Source of the DNA: an uncultured Clostridia bacterium
GTDB taxonomy: Bacteria > Bacillota > Clostridia > Christensenellales > Aristaeellaceae
DNA length: 24,334 bases
Assembly: GCA_934631025.1 (NCBI GenBank)
Contig: CAKTXR010000044.1
Span: 1 to 24,334 of the forward strand
Reading direction: 5' to 3'
A program made the translations under genes and the position numbers. The notes beneath the pieces are model-generated. The model was not told the origin of the DNA. It made no database searches and saw only the letters and a program-made list of their open reading frames with translations. This document shows positions 1-7,851 of the stretch, piece by piece (within the stretch, counting starts at the first letter, position 1; each line of letters begins with the position of its first letter).

Positions 1-202
1 TCCCGCCGCTTCCTCTGACAGCTTCCGCGCGAGGGCCGCTCCCTGCGAAAAATTTCCTCCCGATACGCCCGATGGGGATAAACGGGTCGACAGGTAGAGC
101 GGGGGCTTTCTGGAAATCCTCCGTCCTCGGACACGCTGGAGCCGCGCCCCATATACTCATATGAATTTTCTGAACGGAACGCAGGCAATTGCGTTTCCCC
201 GC
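1..202. other. Left edge, no gene assigned
   Basis: I see no supported gene here. On the minus strand two frames stay open from ATG codons near 150-160 to the window edge, but neither has a clear ribosome binding site or a sequence I recognise, and GC-rich DNA often stays open by chance. A gene running off the left edge is possible but not shown. Confidence 0.4.
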
Positions 203-236
203 AAAAGAACGGCCGCACATATGCAGCCGCTCTTTT
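203..236. terminator. Palindromic bidirectional terminator
   Basis: An 11-base arm AAAAGAACGGC (203-213) faces GCCGCTCTTTT (226-236), pairing with one G-U wobble. Because the arms begin with A4 and end with T4, the RNA from either strand ends in a short U-run. It lies just after the stop of the recombinase-like gene (250) and closes the minus-strand operon. Confidence 0.75.
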
Positions 237-249
237 CGAATACGCATAA

Positions 250-783
250 TTATTCAGACGTCCTGCCCATCATGGGGGCGGGGTTTTCCCGCTCTCCGAT
301 GATCTTCAGATACTTATACACGGTCGGCCGGCTCAGTTTGCAGGCTCTCGCCATCTCGCTGACGGTCATTTTTCCCGAGACATAGTCCAGATAAAATCTG
401 AAGAACAATGCAGGGATGTCCGATTTCGTTATGGCTCTTCTCCCCAGCTGCCTGCCCGCCGCTTTTGCGTCCGCGTTCGTCGGGCGGCAGTCAATGTCGG
501 CGGTATCGACGATCTTCAGGCAGAGACGCCTTGTGCGGACAACATCGATGACTTTGCAGAGCTGTTCATGAGTATTGGGCAGGCAATCGAGTTCCAATGT
601 GATGATAACGTCGCCCTCGCGGACGTAGTCCAGCAGCATTTGCAGATTGTACCGGCATCTCGCGTCGCCAGGCTCATATTCCAGAACGAACTTTTCCGCG
701 CCGAGATCCTTCAGCGCATTAACCTGCCGCTGAATTTCCTGCCGGTCGTCACTCGCTTTGCAGCGCACATAGCCGTATTTCAT
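250..783 (-). CDS. Degenerate serine-recombinase-like protein with HTH
   Basis: This 177-residue protein has the resolvase fold signature at its N terminus (MKYGYVRC, then RQ at 19-20 and GDVIITLELD at 57-66) and a Hin/resolvase-type helix-turn-helix at about 139-160. It aligns without gaps to small clostridial recombinases of the GYARCST type recalled from memory. In that alignment the catalytic serine is Lys9, and the two arginines after the conserved Asp66 are Cys67 and Asn70. Arg7 and Arg44 are kept. The segment after residue 103 jumps from the end of the catalytic domain straight to the linker, so about 30 residues of the long dimerisation helix are absent. The start has a GGGGAGA ribosome site. 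The gene begins 29 bases after the rhamnosidase stop and precedes a terminator, so it should be the last gene of that operon. It probably cannot recombine DNA; a DNA-binding regulator or a decaying relic are both possible. Confidence 0.8.
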   Translation of the reverse strand: MKYGYVRCKASDDRQEIQRQVNALKDLGAEKFVLEYEPGDARCRYNLQMLLDYVREGDVIITLELDCLPNTHEQLCKVIDVVRTRRLCLKIVDTADIDCRPTNADAKAAGRQLGRRAITKSDIPALFFRFYLDYVSGKMTVSEMARACKLSRPTVYKYLKIIGERENPAPMMGRTSE

Positions 784-812
784 GGCGAGTCTCCCCGTAT
801 AGAACCGCGCTC

Positions 813-2954
813 TTATCGCATTTCTATTTCGATTTCATCGGGCGCTTCAACCTCCGCGCCGCCATCTCGCAGCGCGACAGTCAGCGGGCCGAAGGGCGTA
901 GGCATGACGATCTCCGCCCAGTCAAGCCCCATCGCGTCGGGGTGCAGCGCAATCTTCCGAAAGCCCGGTTCCAGCATCTCAAAGCCCATGAGCCGGCAGG
1001 GCAGCTGATAGACCGGCGTACCGCCCCATGCGTGGCTGTGATCGAAGCTGTAGCTGCCGCCCGGCTTGATCCAGCCCTCCTGTAAGCCCTTATCGCACGA
1101 ATCGATCATCGGCTTCCAGCGATCGATCAGCTTCATGCCGCAGGGATTGAACAGGCCGGTTTTCCAGAGCGCGTCCAGCACATAATGTGCGAAATACGGC
1201 TGAAAATCGATCAGCGTCTCATCCTCCATGACGCGCCGCATGATGCTCTGCGCCTTTTCGCCCGCGCACAGGCCGCACAGCACGGCCATGGTGTTGGCCT
1301 GTTTGGAATAATAGCGCTTGCCGACATTTTGGGGCATGAATGCGGACACGTCCGTCATGTTCGGCGGCAATGGCCGCGTGCAGGGCATCTGCGGCGTATT
1401 CAGGCCGTCGAAATACAATCCGCGCGCTTTATCGTACAGGAGCGCGTTGAATGCCGATTTAACCTTCTCGGCGCGCGCTTCGCAGTCCCGCGCGGCGCTT
1501 TCGTCGCCCATGCGGCGCTCAATATCGGCGGCGGTATTCAGCGCGCGGTGGTAAAGCGCCGTGAGCACCGTCTGGCCGAGCGCCTTGGGCGGGTGGTGCA
1601 TGGACAGATCGTCCACCGTGATCCAGTCCACGAACATCCAGCTGGGCGGCGTTTCGATCAGGCCGCTCTCGCCCACATAATCGGCAAAGCGGCTGAGCAG
1701 CCTGTCCAGCGCGGGCCGCGTCTCGAAAAGCAGCGCTTTATCGCCCGTGAACATGAACAGTTCGCGCAGCATCTCCACCCAGATCAGGCTGTAGGTCGTG
1801 TGGAACATAAAGCCGTCGGCGCTGTTCAGCCAGTCGGCGGAGCGGATCACGTCCTCGCGGATCAGCCGCGGGTCGCCGAATGTGAAATAGGTCATCAGGC
1901 TCTCGATGTAGTAATCGCCCGTGCAGCCCAGCGTTTCCTGATGGCGCGGGCTGTCCAGATGCAGGCTCTGGCGGCAGATCTTCAGCGTATGCCGGCACAC
2001 GTCGTAGACCCTTTCGAGCGCCCTGTCGCTGCATCGGAACGCGCCCTCGCTCCGCACGGGATAGTTCGTCGATATGAGCGAAAAGTGCTCGATTTCGGCG
2101 GGCGCGTCGCTGCGATTGACCAGCCGGATATGGCAGCCGCCCACGCTGTACATCCGGCTTCCGCGGTGGCTGAGAGCGCCGTCCGCGGCGATAAAGTCGC
2201 CCTTTTCCTCCTGCCCCTCCAGCTCGAAGGGCGTGACGGTGATCTCGCAGCGCCCCCGCGCCTTCAGGTCGAAGGCGATATAGCCCGCGTATATGCGGTC
2301 GAACAGCACAGTCGTCTCGGCCGTTTTTCCCGCCGCCGCCGAGAGACGATCGCCGCCTTTAACGGGCGAAAGCCGCTCCTCGTCCAGATGCGGCAGCGGG
2401 GACACGCGCAGCGTCCAGACGGACGGCACGCGCGCTGCGTTCATCCAGCCGTCGGGCGCGCGCGTATAGTCAAACGCCCGCGCGGAAATATACTGCGGGT
2501 TCAGCCGTGCCTGCCAGCTTTCATCGGTGCAGAATTCTTCGGTCGTTCCGTCGGCATATTCGGCGCGCCCTTCCAGATAGAAGCCGCCATGTCCGCAGGA
2601 ATAATCGGTCATGACCGCGGGTGAGAGCTGCACGCGCGCAAAGAGCGCGATCTTTTCCGTCTCCGGACGCAGCGCATAGCGCGTCGCGTAATGGTGCGGC
2701 ATGGGCTGCGTGTTGCCGTAATCGCCGCCCGCGCACACCGGCCCCATGCCCAGAAAGCGCTCTTCCGCCCACAGCCAGTATTTCGTATCGCCGCTCACGG
2801 TCAGCGTCACGCGGACGGGGCGCTCGCGCAGCATAATTTCCTTTCGAAATTCCGCCATGGCGTAGGGCGCGTCCTTCGGCGCGGCGAACGTCGTGCAGCG
2901 CGTCGTCTGAAGCGCGGGATATTGTTCGGGGTTCAGCCAGATCCAGTCGGCCAT
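813..2954 (-). CDS. GH78-type alpha-L-rhamnosidase
   Basis: This 713-residue protein would release alpha-L-rhamnose from plant or bacterial glycans. The N-terminal half has beta-sandwich features, including a carbohydrate-binding-like stretch near residues 50-180. The (alpha/alpha)6 catalytic region begins near 320 with DSPRHQETLGCTGDY (from about 333), which matches the GH78 signature usually written DCPQRDERLGWTGD; Glu340 aligns with the general acid. A later SHAWGGTPVY segment and a C-terminal beta domain (EPGFRKIALHP) also fit the family. It has no signal peptide, so it is probably cytoplasmic and acts on imported oligosaccharides. It is shorter than many GH78 enzymes (often about 900 residues) and departs from the signature at Gln339 and Cys344. 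The ATG follows an AAGGAG site 7 bases upstream. It starts 15 bases after the lyase gene in the same operon. Confidence 0.85.
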   Translation of the reverse strand: MADWIWLNPEQYPALQTTRCTTFAAPKDAPYAMAEFRKEIMLRERPVRVTLTVSGDTKYWLWAEERFLGMGPVCAGGDYGNTQPMPHHYATRYALRPETEKIALFARVQLSPAVMTDYSCGHGGFYLEGRAEYADGTTEEFCTDESWQARLNPQYISARAFDYTRAPDGWMNAARVPSVWTLRVSPLPHLDEERLSPVKGGDRLSAAAGKTAETTVLFDRIYAGYIAFDLKARGRCEITVTPFELEGQEEKGDFIAADGALSHRGSRMYSVGGCHIRLVNRSDAPAEIEHFSLISTNYPVRSEGAFRCSDRALERVYDVCRHTLKICRQSLHLDSPRHQETLGCTGDYYIESLMTYFTFGDPRLIREDVIRSADWLNSADGFMFHTTYSLIWVEMLRELFMFTGDKALLFETRPALDRLLSRFADYVGESGLIETPPSWMFVDWITVDDLSMHHPPKALGQTVLTALYHRALNTAADIERRMGDESAARDCEARAEKVKSAFNALLYDKARGLYFDGLNTPQMPCTRPLPPNMTDVSAFMPQNVGKRYYSKQANTMAVLCGLCAGEKAQSIMRRVMEDETLIDFQPYFAHYVLDALWKTGLFNPCGMKLIDRWKPMIDSCDKGLQEGWIKPGGSYSFDHSHAWGGTPVYQLPCRLMGFEMLEPGFRKIALHPDAMGLDWAEIVMPTPFGPLTVALRDGGAEVEAPDEIEIEMR

Positions 2955-2969
2955 GGTCCCTCTCCTTTG

Positions 2970-4754
2970 CTATCCGAATGTCCTGAGCGCGTTGAACGCG
3001 AACGTCCTGCGCCCGTTTTCGACCGGCTCGTCCGTATCGAGCGCGACCAGATACAGCGCCTCGCCCCACACGCTTCGCCAGCCCTCCGGCACGTCGAGCT
3101 TCTGCCGCGAAGCGGTCAGCCCCGGCTCCCAGCGCATACGCACCGGCCCAAGCTGCGCCCAGCCCGCGCCCAGCTCGGGCTCATGGGGCGTGATGAAGTG
3201 AAAGCTCACCGCCGAAAAGTCCTTCAGATCAAAGAATTCCATCAGCTGTACGGTGTTCTGAGCGCGCTCGTAGACCAGCGTCCTCTGCCAGGCGTACACG
3301 CCGCTCTGGGGCGGATAGGCCGCGGCGAGGTTCATCGAGATCATGGCGTAATCGTCCTCCAGCCGGCAGGACACGTCCTGCGCTCCGAACGCCGCGCCCA
3401 GGCTCTGCCCCGCGCCGCCGATCAGCGGCAGATTGTGATACGCCGTATCGCCGAGGAAGCCCGCGTCGGCCAGCACCGGCTCGCCCTCGCAGAACAATAC
3501 GAAATTGCCCGCGTCGGCATGGGCGCTCACATCGCCGTTCGAGCCGCCCCGCACGGCCAGCGCCAGCGCGCGCTCGCTGTCCTCGTCCTGACGCGCCACC
3601 ATGATCTGCGCCAACGCGTAATAGCCCTGCCGCCTGAACGGCGGGCGCACGGCTTCCTCCGCCATGGCCTGCGCGTTGAACAGATCGGCCGAAAAGTGCA
3701 GAAGATTGCCGCCGCGCTCTTCCTGCTCCTGCGTGCGGCCGAGGAACACGCCCAGATCGCAGAGCGCTTCGTCCTGCACATACGCGCCCAGCCGGTAGAG
3801 CAGCGCGGCGGGCAGCGTCGTTTTCATAGAATGCGCGCCGGCGTTCAGGAACCAGCCCTGCGCCATATGGCAGAACACGGGATAGTGCGCCATGAGCCGG
3901 ATCTGCTTTTCGCGGCGCATATCCACGCTGCCGCGGCTCACCGAGAGCGCCATCATCACGACGTCGATCACCGGCTCGACCGTCTGCGCCCAGTCGTCCA
4001 CGCCGCCGGGAATGCTGCCGTCCGCGGGCAACGCCATGAGCAGGCGGTCGAACAGATCCATCGCCTTGCCCGCGCACGCCCAGCGATGCTGGCTCGACTC
4101 CTCAAACGTCCAAAATGCCATCATGCAGCCGCTCAGGCAGCGCATCGCGTCGCTCTTGGGGCCGCACATCCACACCGTGCCCGCCAGCGTGCGGAACGGC
4201 CTGATCACGCGCCGGTCGACCTCACGGACAATGCGCTCGATCAGCTGCGGCGACACCGCGTCCAGCCGTGAGGAAACCATCTGCACCGTCAGCGCCAGAT
4301 CGCAGGCCGTTTCCGCCGCCGAGTGATCGACGCGCGGCTGATCCACGTCGGGCAGCGGATGGTCGCCGCGCCCCTGCGCCGAAAGGTTGTTGGCTGGGGA
4401 CACCCAGCTGCTCTCCTCGCAGATCGCCCAGATTACGTCGGCCAGCTTCATGTCGTAGCGCCCGTCCGGCACGACGCAGCTGCCGATGACCAGATCGCGC
4501 AGCATTTCGCGCCGGATGCGGCGGTTCTTTTCATAGTCGGCGGCAATGCCGGCGCGGCTGAAGCTGATATAGCTCGAGGCCGTCAGCATCGGAACGGGCG
4601 CGTCCATCCACTGATCGGCGCGCGCCGTCAGACGCTGCCGCTCGGCGGGGGGCAGCTCCTCCCAGGCCGCGCGGTCCTCGGCGGGCAGCGCCATGATAAA
4701 CTCCGCCGCGCCCTGCATATCGACCAGCAGCCTGTCGCGGTATTTTTCCAGCAT
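2970..4754 (-). CDS. Heparinase II/III-like polysaccharide lyase
   Basis: This 594-residue protein resembles heparinase II/III family lyases, which cleave uronic-acid-containing polysaccharides by beta-elimination. The N-terminal two thirds is alpha-helical, as expected for the alpha/alpha toroid. It includes SSWVSPANN and an NAGAHSMK stretch that may line the active site. The diagnostic part is at about residues 403-430, where SAHADAGNFVLFCEGEPVLADAG-like sequence opens the beta-sandwich domain (His412 is the conserved histidine of the HADAGNF motif). There is no signal peptide, suggesting a cytoplasmic oligosaccharide lyase. GGAGG lies 5 bases before the ATG and only 11 bases separate it from the preceding oxidoreductase gene. 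The exact substrate cannot be read from sequence; with a rhamnosidase next to it, a rhamnose-uronate glycan is a fair guess. Confidence 0.8.
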   Translation of the reverse strand: MLEKYRDRLLVDMQGAAEFIMALPAEDRAAWEELPPAERQRLTARADQWMDAPVPMLTASSYISFSRAGIAADYEKNRRIRREMLRDLVIGSCVVPDGRYDMKLADVIWAICEESSWVSPANNLSAQGRGDHPLPDVDQPRVDHSAAETACDLALTVQMVSSRLDAVSPQLIERIVREVDRRVIRPFRTLAGTVWMCGPKSDAMRCLSGCMMAFWTFEESSQHRWACAGKAMDLFDRLLMALPADGSIPGGVDDWAQTVEPVIDVVMMALSVSRGSVDMRREKQIRLMAHYPVFCHMAQGWFLNAGAHSMKTTLPAALLYRLGAYVQDEALCDLGVFLGRTQEQEERGGNLLHFSADLFNAQAMAEEAVRPPFRRQGYYALAQIMVARQDEDSERALALAVRGGSNGDVSAHADAGNFVLFCEGEPVLADAGFLGDTAYHNLPLIGGAGQSLGAAFGAQDVSCRLEDDYAMISMNLAAAYPPQSGVYAWQRTLVYERAQNTVQLMEFFDLKDFSAVSFHFITPHEPELGAGWAQLGPVRMRWEPGLTASRQKLDVPEGWRSVWGEALYLVALDTDEPVENGRRTFAFNALRTFG

Positions 4755-4765
4755 AATGTCCTCCG

Positions 4766-5893
4766 TCAGTCAACCGTCACCCAGCTATGCTGCGCCGCCG
4801 AGGCCGCCATGCAGTCCAGCAGCCGCTGGAGCCGCGCGCCCTCCTCCAGCCCGGGCGCGGGCGTTTTGCCCTGCGCAAGCGCGTTCAGGAAGCTGAAGTA
4901 GCAGTGCATATGTCCGCGCTCCCAGCCGATGGCGTTCTTGGCCGGAAGGAAGCTCCCGCCCGGCGCGGGATAACGCCCCACGCACTCGATGCGCGTATAG
5001 CCCCGCATTCCGCCCAGCGGCGCCTCGGGCTGCATGTTGTCATAGAACTCCAGCCAGCCGGGATTGTCCAGATTCCAGCGGATCGCGCCCTTCGTGCCGG
5101 TGATTTCGAGGAACATCACGTCGGTCGTGCCGGCGGTGATCTTGCTGGCCTCGACCGTGCCCAGCGCGCCGTTCTTGAGCCGGAGCATCATCAGCGCGTG
5201 ATCCTCGGTCACGTCATGGCAGACGCCGCCCTCGCGCGTCGGCCGCTCGGGATAGAGCGTATTTTCGGCGCACAGCACCTCGGCGGGCTGCTGGCCGATC
5301 AGCCAGGTGACCAGATCGAGCGCGTGCGAGCCCAGATCGAGCAGCACGCCGCCGCCCACGCCCTGCTTCCAGCCCATGGGCTTATCGGGATCGATCGAGC
5401 CGGAATGGAGATAGCGGCAGGTAAAGGAGAGAATCTCGCCCACGCGGCCCTCGTCGATGATCTCCTTCGCGCGCAGCGTGGAGGTGAAGAAACGGTTGTG
5501 CAGCGCGATCTGCACCTTACCCGGCGCGCCCTGCGCCGCCGCGAGGATGCGCTGCGCCGATTCGTAATCGACGGTCAGCGGCTTGTCGACATAGACGTTC
5601 TTGCCGGCCTTCAGCGCGTCGATCACCATGCGCTCATGGTCGGCGTTGGGCGTGCAGACGCTCACCACGTCGATGCGCGGGTCGCTGAGCAGATCGTGAT
5701 AGTCGCCCGTGGCGTATTCAAAACCCAGCTCACGGCGCGCCTTTTCCGCCTTGGACGCCGTGCGCGAGCACACGCCGATCAATTTGGCCTCAAAGCCCGC
5801 GTCCGGATAAAACAGGGGCAGCGCGCGGATGGCCAGCGTGTGCGTGCGTCCCATAAAGCCCCAGCCGATGATGCCGATTCCGATGGTTTTCAT
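4766..5893 (-). CDS. Gfo/Idh/MocA family NAD(P)-dependent oxidoreductase
   Basis: This 375-residue enzyme carries an N-terminal Rossmann fold (GIIGWGFMGRTHTLAI, residues 7-22) for NAD(P). It has the family lysine in VDKPL (Lys104; the motif is more often EKP) and the GGGVLLDLGSH segment with Asp186 and His190, the usual catalytic pair in sugar dehydrogenases. The C-terminal half is the dimerisation and substrate domain. Members oxidise sugars, inositols or uronate derivatives in the cytoplasm; the substrate here is unknown. It is the first gene of the operon, starting about 55 bases downstream of a strong sigma-A-type promoter, with AAAGGA before the ATG. Together with the lyase and rhamnosidase it would feed released sugars or uronates into metabolism. 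Confidence 0.9.
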   Translation of the reverse strand: MKTIGIGIIGWGFMGRTHTLAIRALPLFYPDAGFEAKLIGVCSRTASKAEKARRELGFEYATGDYHDLLSDPRIDVVSVCTPNADHERMVIDALKAGKNVYVDKPLTVDYESAQRILAAAQGAPGKVQIALHNRFFTSTLRAKEIIDEGRVGEILSFTCRYLHSGSIDPDKPMGWKQGVGGGVLLDLGSHALDLVTWLIGQQPAEVLCAENTLYPERPTREGGVCHDVTEDHALMMLRLKNGALGTVEASKITAGTTDVMFLEITGTKGAIRWNLDNPGWLEFYDNMQPEAPLGGMRGYTRIECVGRYPAPGGSFLPAKNAIGWERGHMHCYFSFLNALAQGKTPAPGLEEGARLQRLLDCMAASAAQHSWVTVD

Positions 5894-5947
5894 AGTTGTT
5901 TTCTTCCTTTCACGGTCTGATAAACAAAGCGCTCATATTATATATCT

Positions 5948-5976
5948 ATTCTAGCTGTCCCGACGCAAAAAGTCAA
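5948..5976 (-). promoter_or_regulatory. Sigma-A promoter of the oxidoreductase-lyase-rhamnosidase operon
   Basis: Reading on the minus strand, TTGACT (5971-5976) and TAGAAT (5948-5953) are separated by exactly 17 bases. Transcription would start near 5941, leaving a leader of about 50 bases before the ATG at 5893. Confidence 0.8.
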
Positions 5977-6095
5977 TCGCGGCGCTTTTGTTTTTCTGAT
6001 TGCGGCTCGAAAACCGCCGCCGCGCGCACAGCTCATTTTTATACGCGTTTTTGTATGTTAATGGACGTTAAGAGTGTAAATATTCATAAAATCCC

Positions 6096-6124
6096 TTGAC
6101 AAGCTCATATTTATGCGTTACAAT
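6096..6124 (+). promoter_or_regulatory. Sigma-A promoter of the C69 peptidase gene
   Basis: A perfect TTGACA (6096-6101) and TACAAT (6119-6124) are spaced by 17 bases. It diverges from the operon promoter at 5948-5976, with 119 bases between the two. No obvious shared operator was recognised in that gap. Confidence 0.88.
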
Positions 6125-6159
6125 AGCGTCACTGAAACAAAGAAAGGCGGCGCAAACTC

Positions 6160-7722
6160 ATGCTGAAATCCAAATTGAAGAAAATCCTGCCCATCGCCCT
6201 GGCCGTCATGCTGTGCCTGAGCTCGGTGAACGCCCTGGCCTGCACGGCGATTTACGTCGGCGCCGATCTGACGAGCGACGGCTCGACGATCTTCGCCCGC
6301 TCCGAGGATATTTCCAACAGCTACAACAAGCTGTTCTACGTCGCGCCCGCAGGCAAGCACACGGCCGGCGAGGTCTACAACGGCTGCTACGGCTTCAGCT
6401 ACACCTTCACCAAAGACAGCTACGGCTATACCGCCTTCAGCGACGATAACGGCAGCGGCATCTGCCCGGACTGCGGCGGCGAGCACGCTCATACGCCCTA
6501 CGAGGCGGGCGGCACCAACGAGATGGGCGTGACCGTGAGCGCCACCGAGACCATCGGCTGCTCCGACGCGCTCTATGAAGCCGACCCCTATGTCGATACC
6601 GGCATCGAAGAGGCCGAAATCCCCACCGTGCTGCTGAGCGAAGCCGCCACGGCGAAGGAAGCCGTCGAGCTGCTGCTGAGCATCTATGACGACGCGGGCT
6701 GCGCGGGCGGCTCGGGCGTGTTCATCGCCGACGACAAGGAAACCTGGTATATCGAAAACGCTTCCGGCACGCAGTATGTCGCGCTGAAGCTGTCCTCCTC
6801 CATGGCGTTCGCCCAGCCGAATATGTCGATCATCGGCCTGATCGATCTGGACGATACCGAGAACGTCATCGCTTCGAAGGATCTCATCGCCGTGGCCGAA
6901 AAGGCCGGAACCTATGTCGGCGACAAGGAGAAGAACACCATCGACTATGTGGCCTCCTACAACGCCGATCAGACCGCCGGCGGCCGCATGGTGAGCGCGC
7001 TGGCCTTCTTCAACGCCGCCACCGCCAAGGACGAGCCGGAAACGGCCGACTACACCATCTCCAATGTGGACGCGGACGGCAATATCGTGCCGATGTACAC
7101 CAACATCACGCTCGACCATGCCTACAGCGTCGCCGACGTCGTGGCCTACTATCACATCGCGGGCATCGGCTCCAATCGCAACCTTGAGACGCACATCTTC
7201 CAGACCTTTTCCGAGGACGGCCTGACCGACACCGTCGAATGGGTCGCCATGGACGACGCGGCGCTGAGCGTATTCGTGCCCTACTACCCCATGCTGACCA
7301 CCGAAACTTACAAGGGCTATCAGGTCAGCACCGACGAAGCCGTATTCACCGAAGAGGAGCCGGCCGACACGGACGTTTACTATCCCACCGTCAAGAACAA
7401 GCGCAACGAAAACGGCGAGCGCGTTCAGGTCGAGGGCTTCTGCGCCCTGCCCGCCGACTGGGCCGACTCCTGCTACTGGACGATCGACGCGCTGTCGAAT
7501 CTCTATGAAGCGGGCGATCTGAACGCCGAAGAGAAAGCCAAGATCGACGCGGAGCTTGCCGATCTCCAGGCGCAGGCCTACGAGGTTTTCGACAACATGA
7601 AGGCCGCCGTCGCCGCGGCCGACACCGACGAAGCCAAGGCCGCCGCAGCCACCGCCGCGAGCGAGGAAATGGCCGCCAAGGTTCACGCCGCCTGCGTTTC
7701 TCTGGTCAACGAGATCAAATAA
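6160..7722 (+). CDS. Secreted C69-family (PepD-like) dipeptidase, Ntn hydrolase
   Basis: This 520-residue protein has a signal peptide (lysine-rich start, hydrophobic core, then ALA at 25-27) followed directly by CTAIYVG. In C69 peptidases a cysteine in this context is the N-terminal nucleophile. Signal peptidase cleavage after Ala27 would therefore expose Cys28 and mature the enzyme in one step. Further family features are the DGSTIFARSED stretch (about 40-50) and GGTNEMGVTVSATETI (about 117-132). An inserted CPDC (102-105) followed by His109 and His111 could bind a metal. The C terminus (about 450-520) is an alanine-rich, probably coiled helix. It is expected outside the membrane, cleaving dipeptides or acting on amide bonds. 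It is transcribed alone, with its own promoter and terminator, and has no evident link to the sugar genes beside it. Confidence 0.85.
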   Translation: MLKSKLKKILPIALAVMLCLSSVNALACTAIYVGADLTSDGSTIFARSEDISNSYNKLFYVAPAGKHTAGEVYNGCYGFSYTFTKDSYGYTAFSDDNGSGICPDCGGEHAHTPYEAGGTNEMGVTVSATETIGCSDALYEADPYVDTGIEEAEIPTVLLSEAATAKEAVELLLSIYDDAGCAGGSGVFIADDKETWYIENASGTQYVALKLSSSMAFAQPNMSIIGLIDLDDTENVIASKDLIAVAEKAGTYVGDKEKNTIDYVASYNADQTAGGRMVSALAFFNAATAKDEPETADYTISNVDADGNIVPMYTNITLDHAYSVADVVAYYHIAGIGSNRNLETHIFQTFSEDGLTDTVEWVAMDDAALSVFVPYYPMLTTETYKGYQVSTDEAVFTEEEPADTDVYYPTVKNKRNENGERVQVEGFCALPADWADSCYWTIDALSNLYEAGDLNAEEKAKIDAELADLQAQAYEVFDNMKAAVAAADTDEAKAAAATAASEEMAAKVHAACVSLVNEIK

Positions 7723-7743
7723 AAAAAGCATATCAAATTCTCC

Positions 7744-7784
7744 GCGCGCCGCATGACAAATCCATGCGGCGCGCTTATTCTGTT
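7744..7784 (+). terminator. Rho-independent terminator after the C69 gene
   Basis: GCGCGCCGCATG (7744-7755) and CATGCGGCGCGC (7763-7774) form a perfect 12-base stem with a 7-base loop, followed by TTATTCTGTT. The U-run is interrupted, so termination may be incomplete. Confidence 0.75.
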
Positions 7785-7812
7785 GCATTTCTCGGGCAAT
7801 GTGTGATATGAT
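7783..7812 (+). promoter_or_regulatory. Promoter of the beta-galactosidase gene
   Basis: TTGCAT (7783-7788) and an extended -10, TG-A-TATGAT (7804-7812), are 18 bases apart. The -35 overlaps the end of the upstream terminator. AAGGAGG (7836-7842) then precedes the ATG at 7852. Confidence 0.7.
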
Positions 7813-7851
7813 AAGCATGACCTCAATACCGCTTCAAGGAGGCTGTTTTTC

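Noticed and set aside
1..160. Minus-strand open frames running off the left edge
   Set aside because: Two frames are open at once, with no ribosome binding site and no recognisable sequence; chance openness in GC-rich DNA is likely.
2691..4271. 526-residue plus-strand open frame
   Set aside because: It lies antisense to the rhamnosidase and lyase genes, is rich in Arg, His and Ala, and has no family features; it is a shadow of the real genes.
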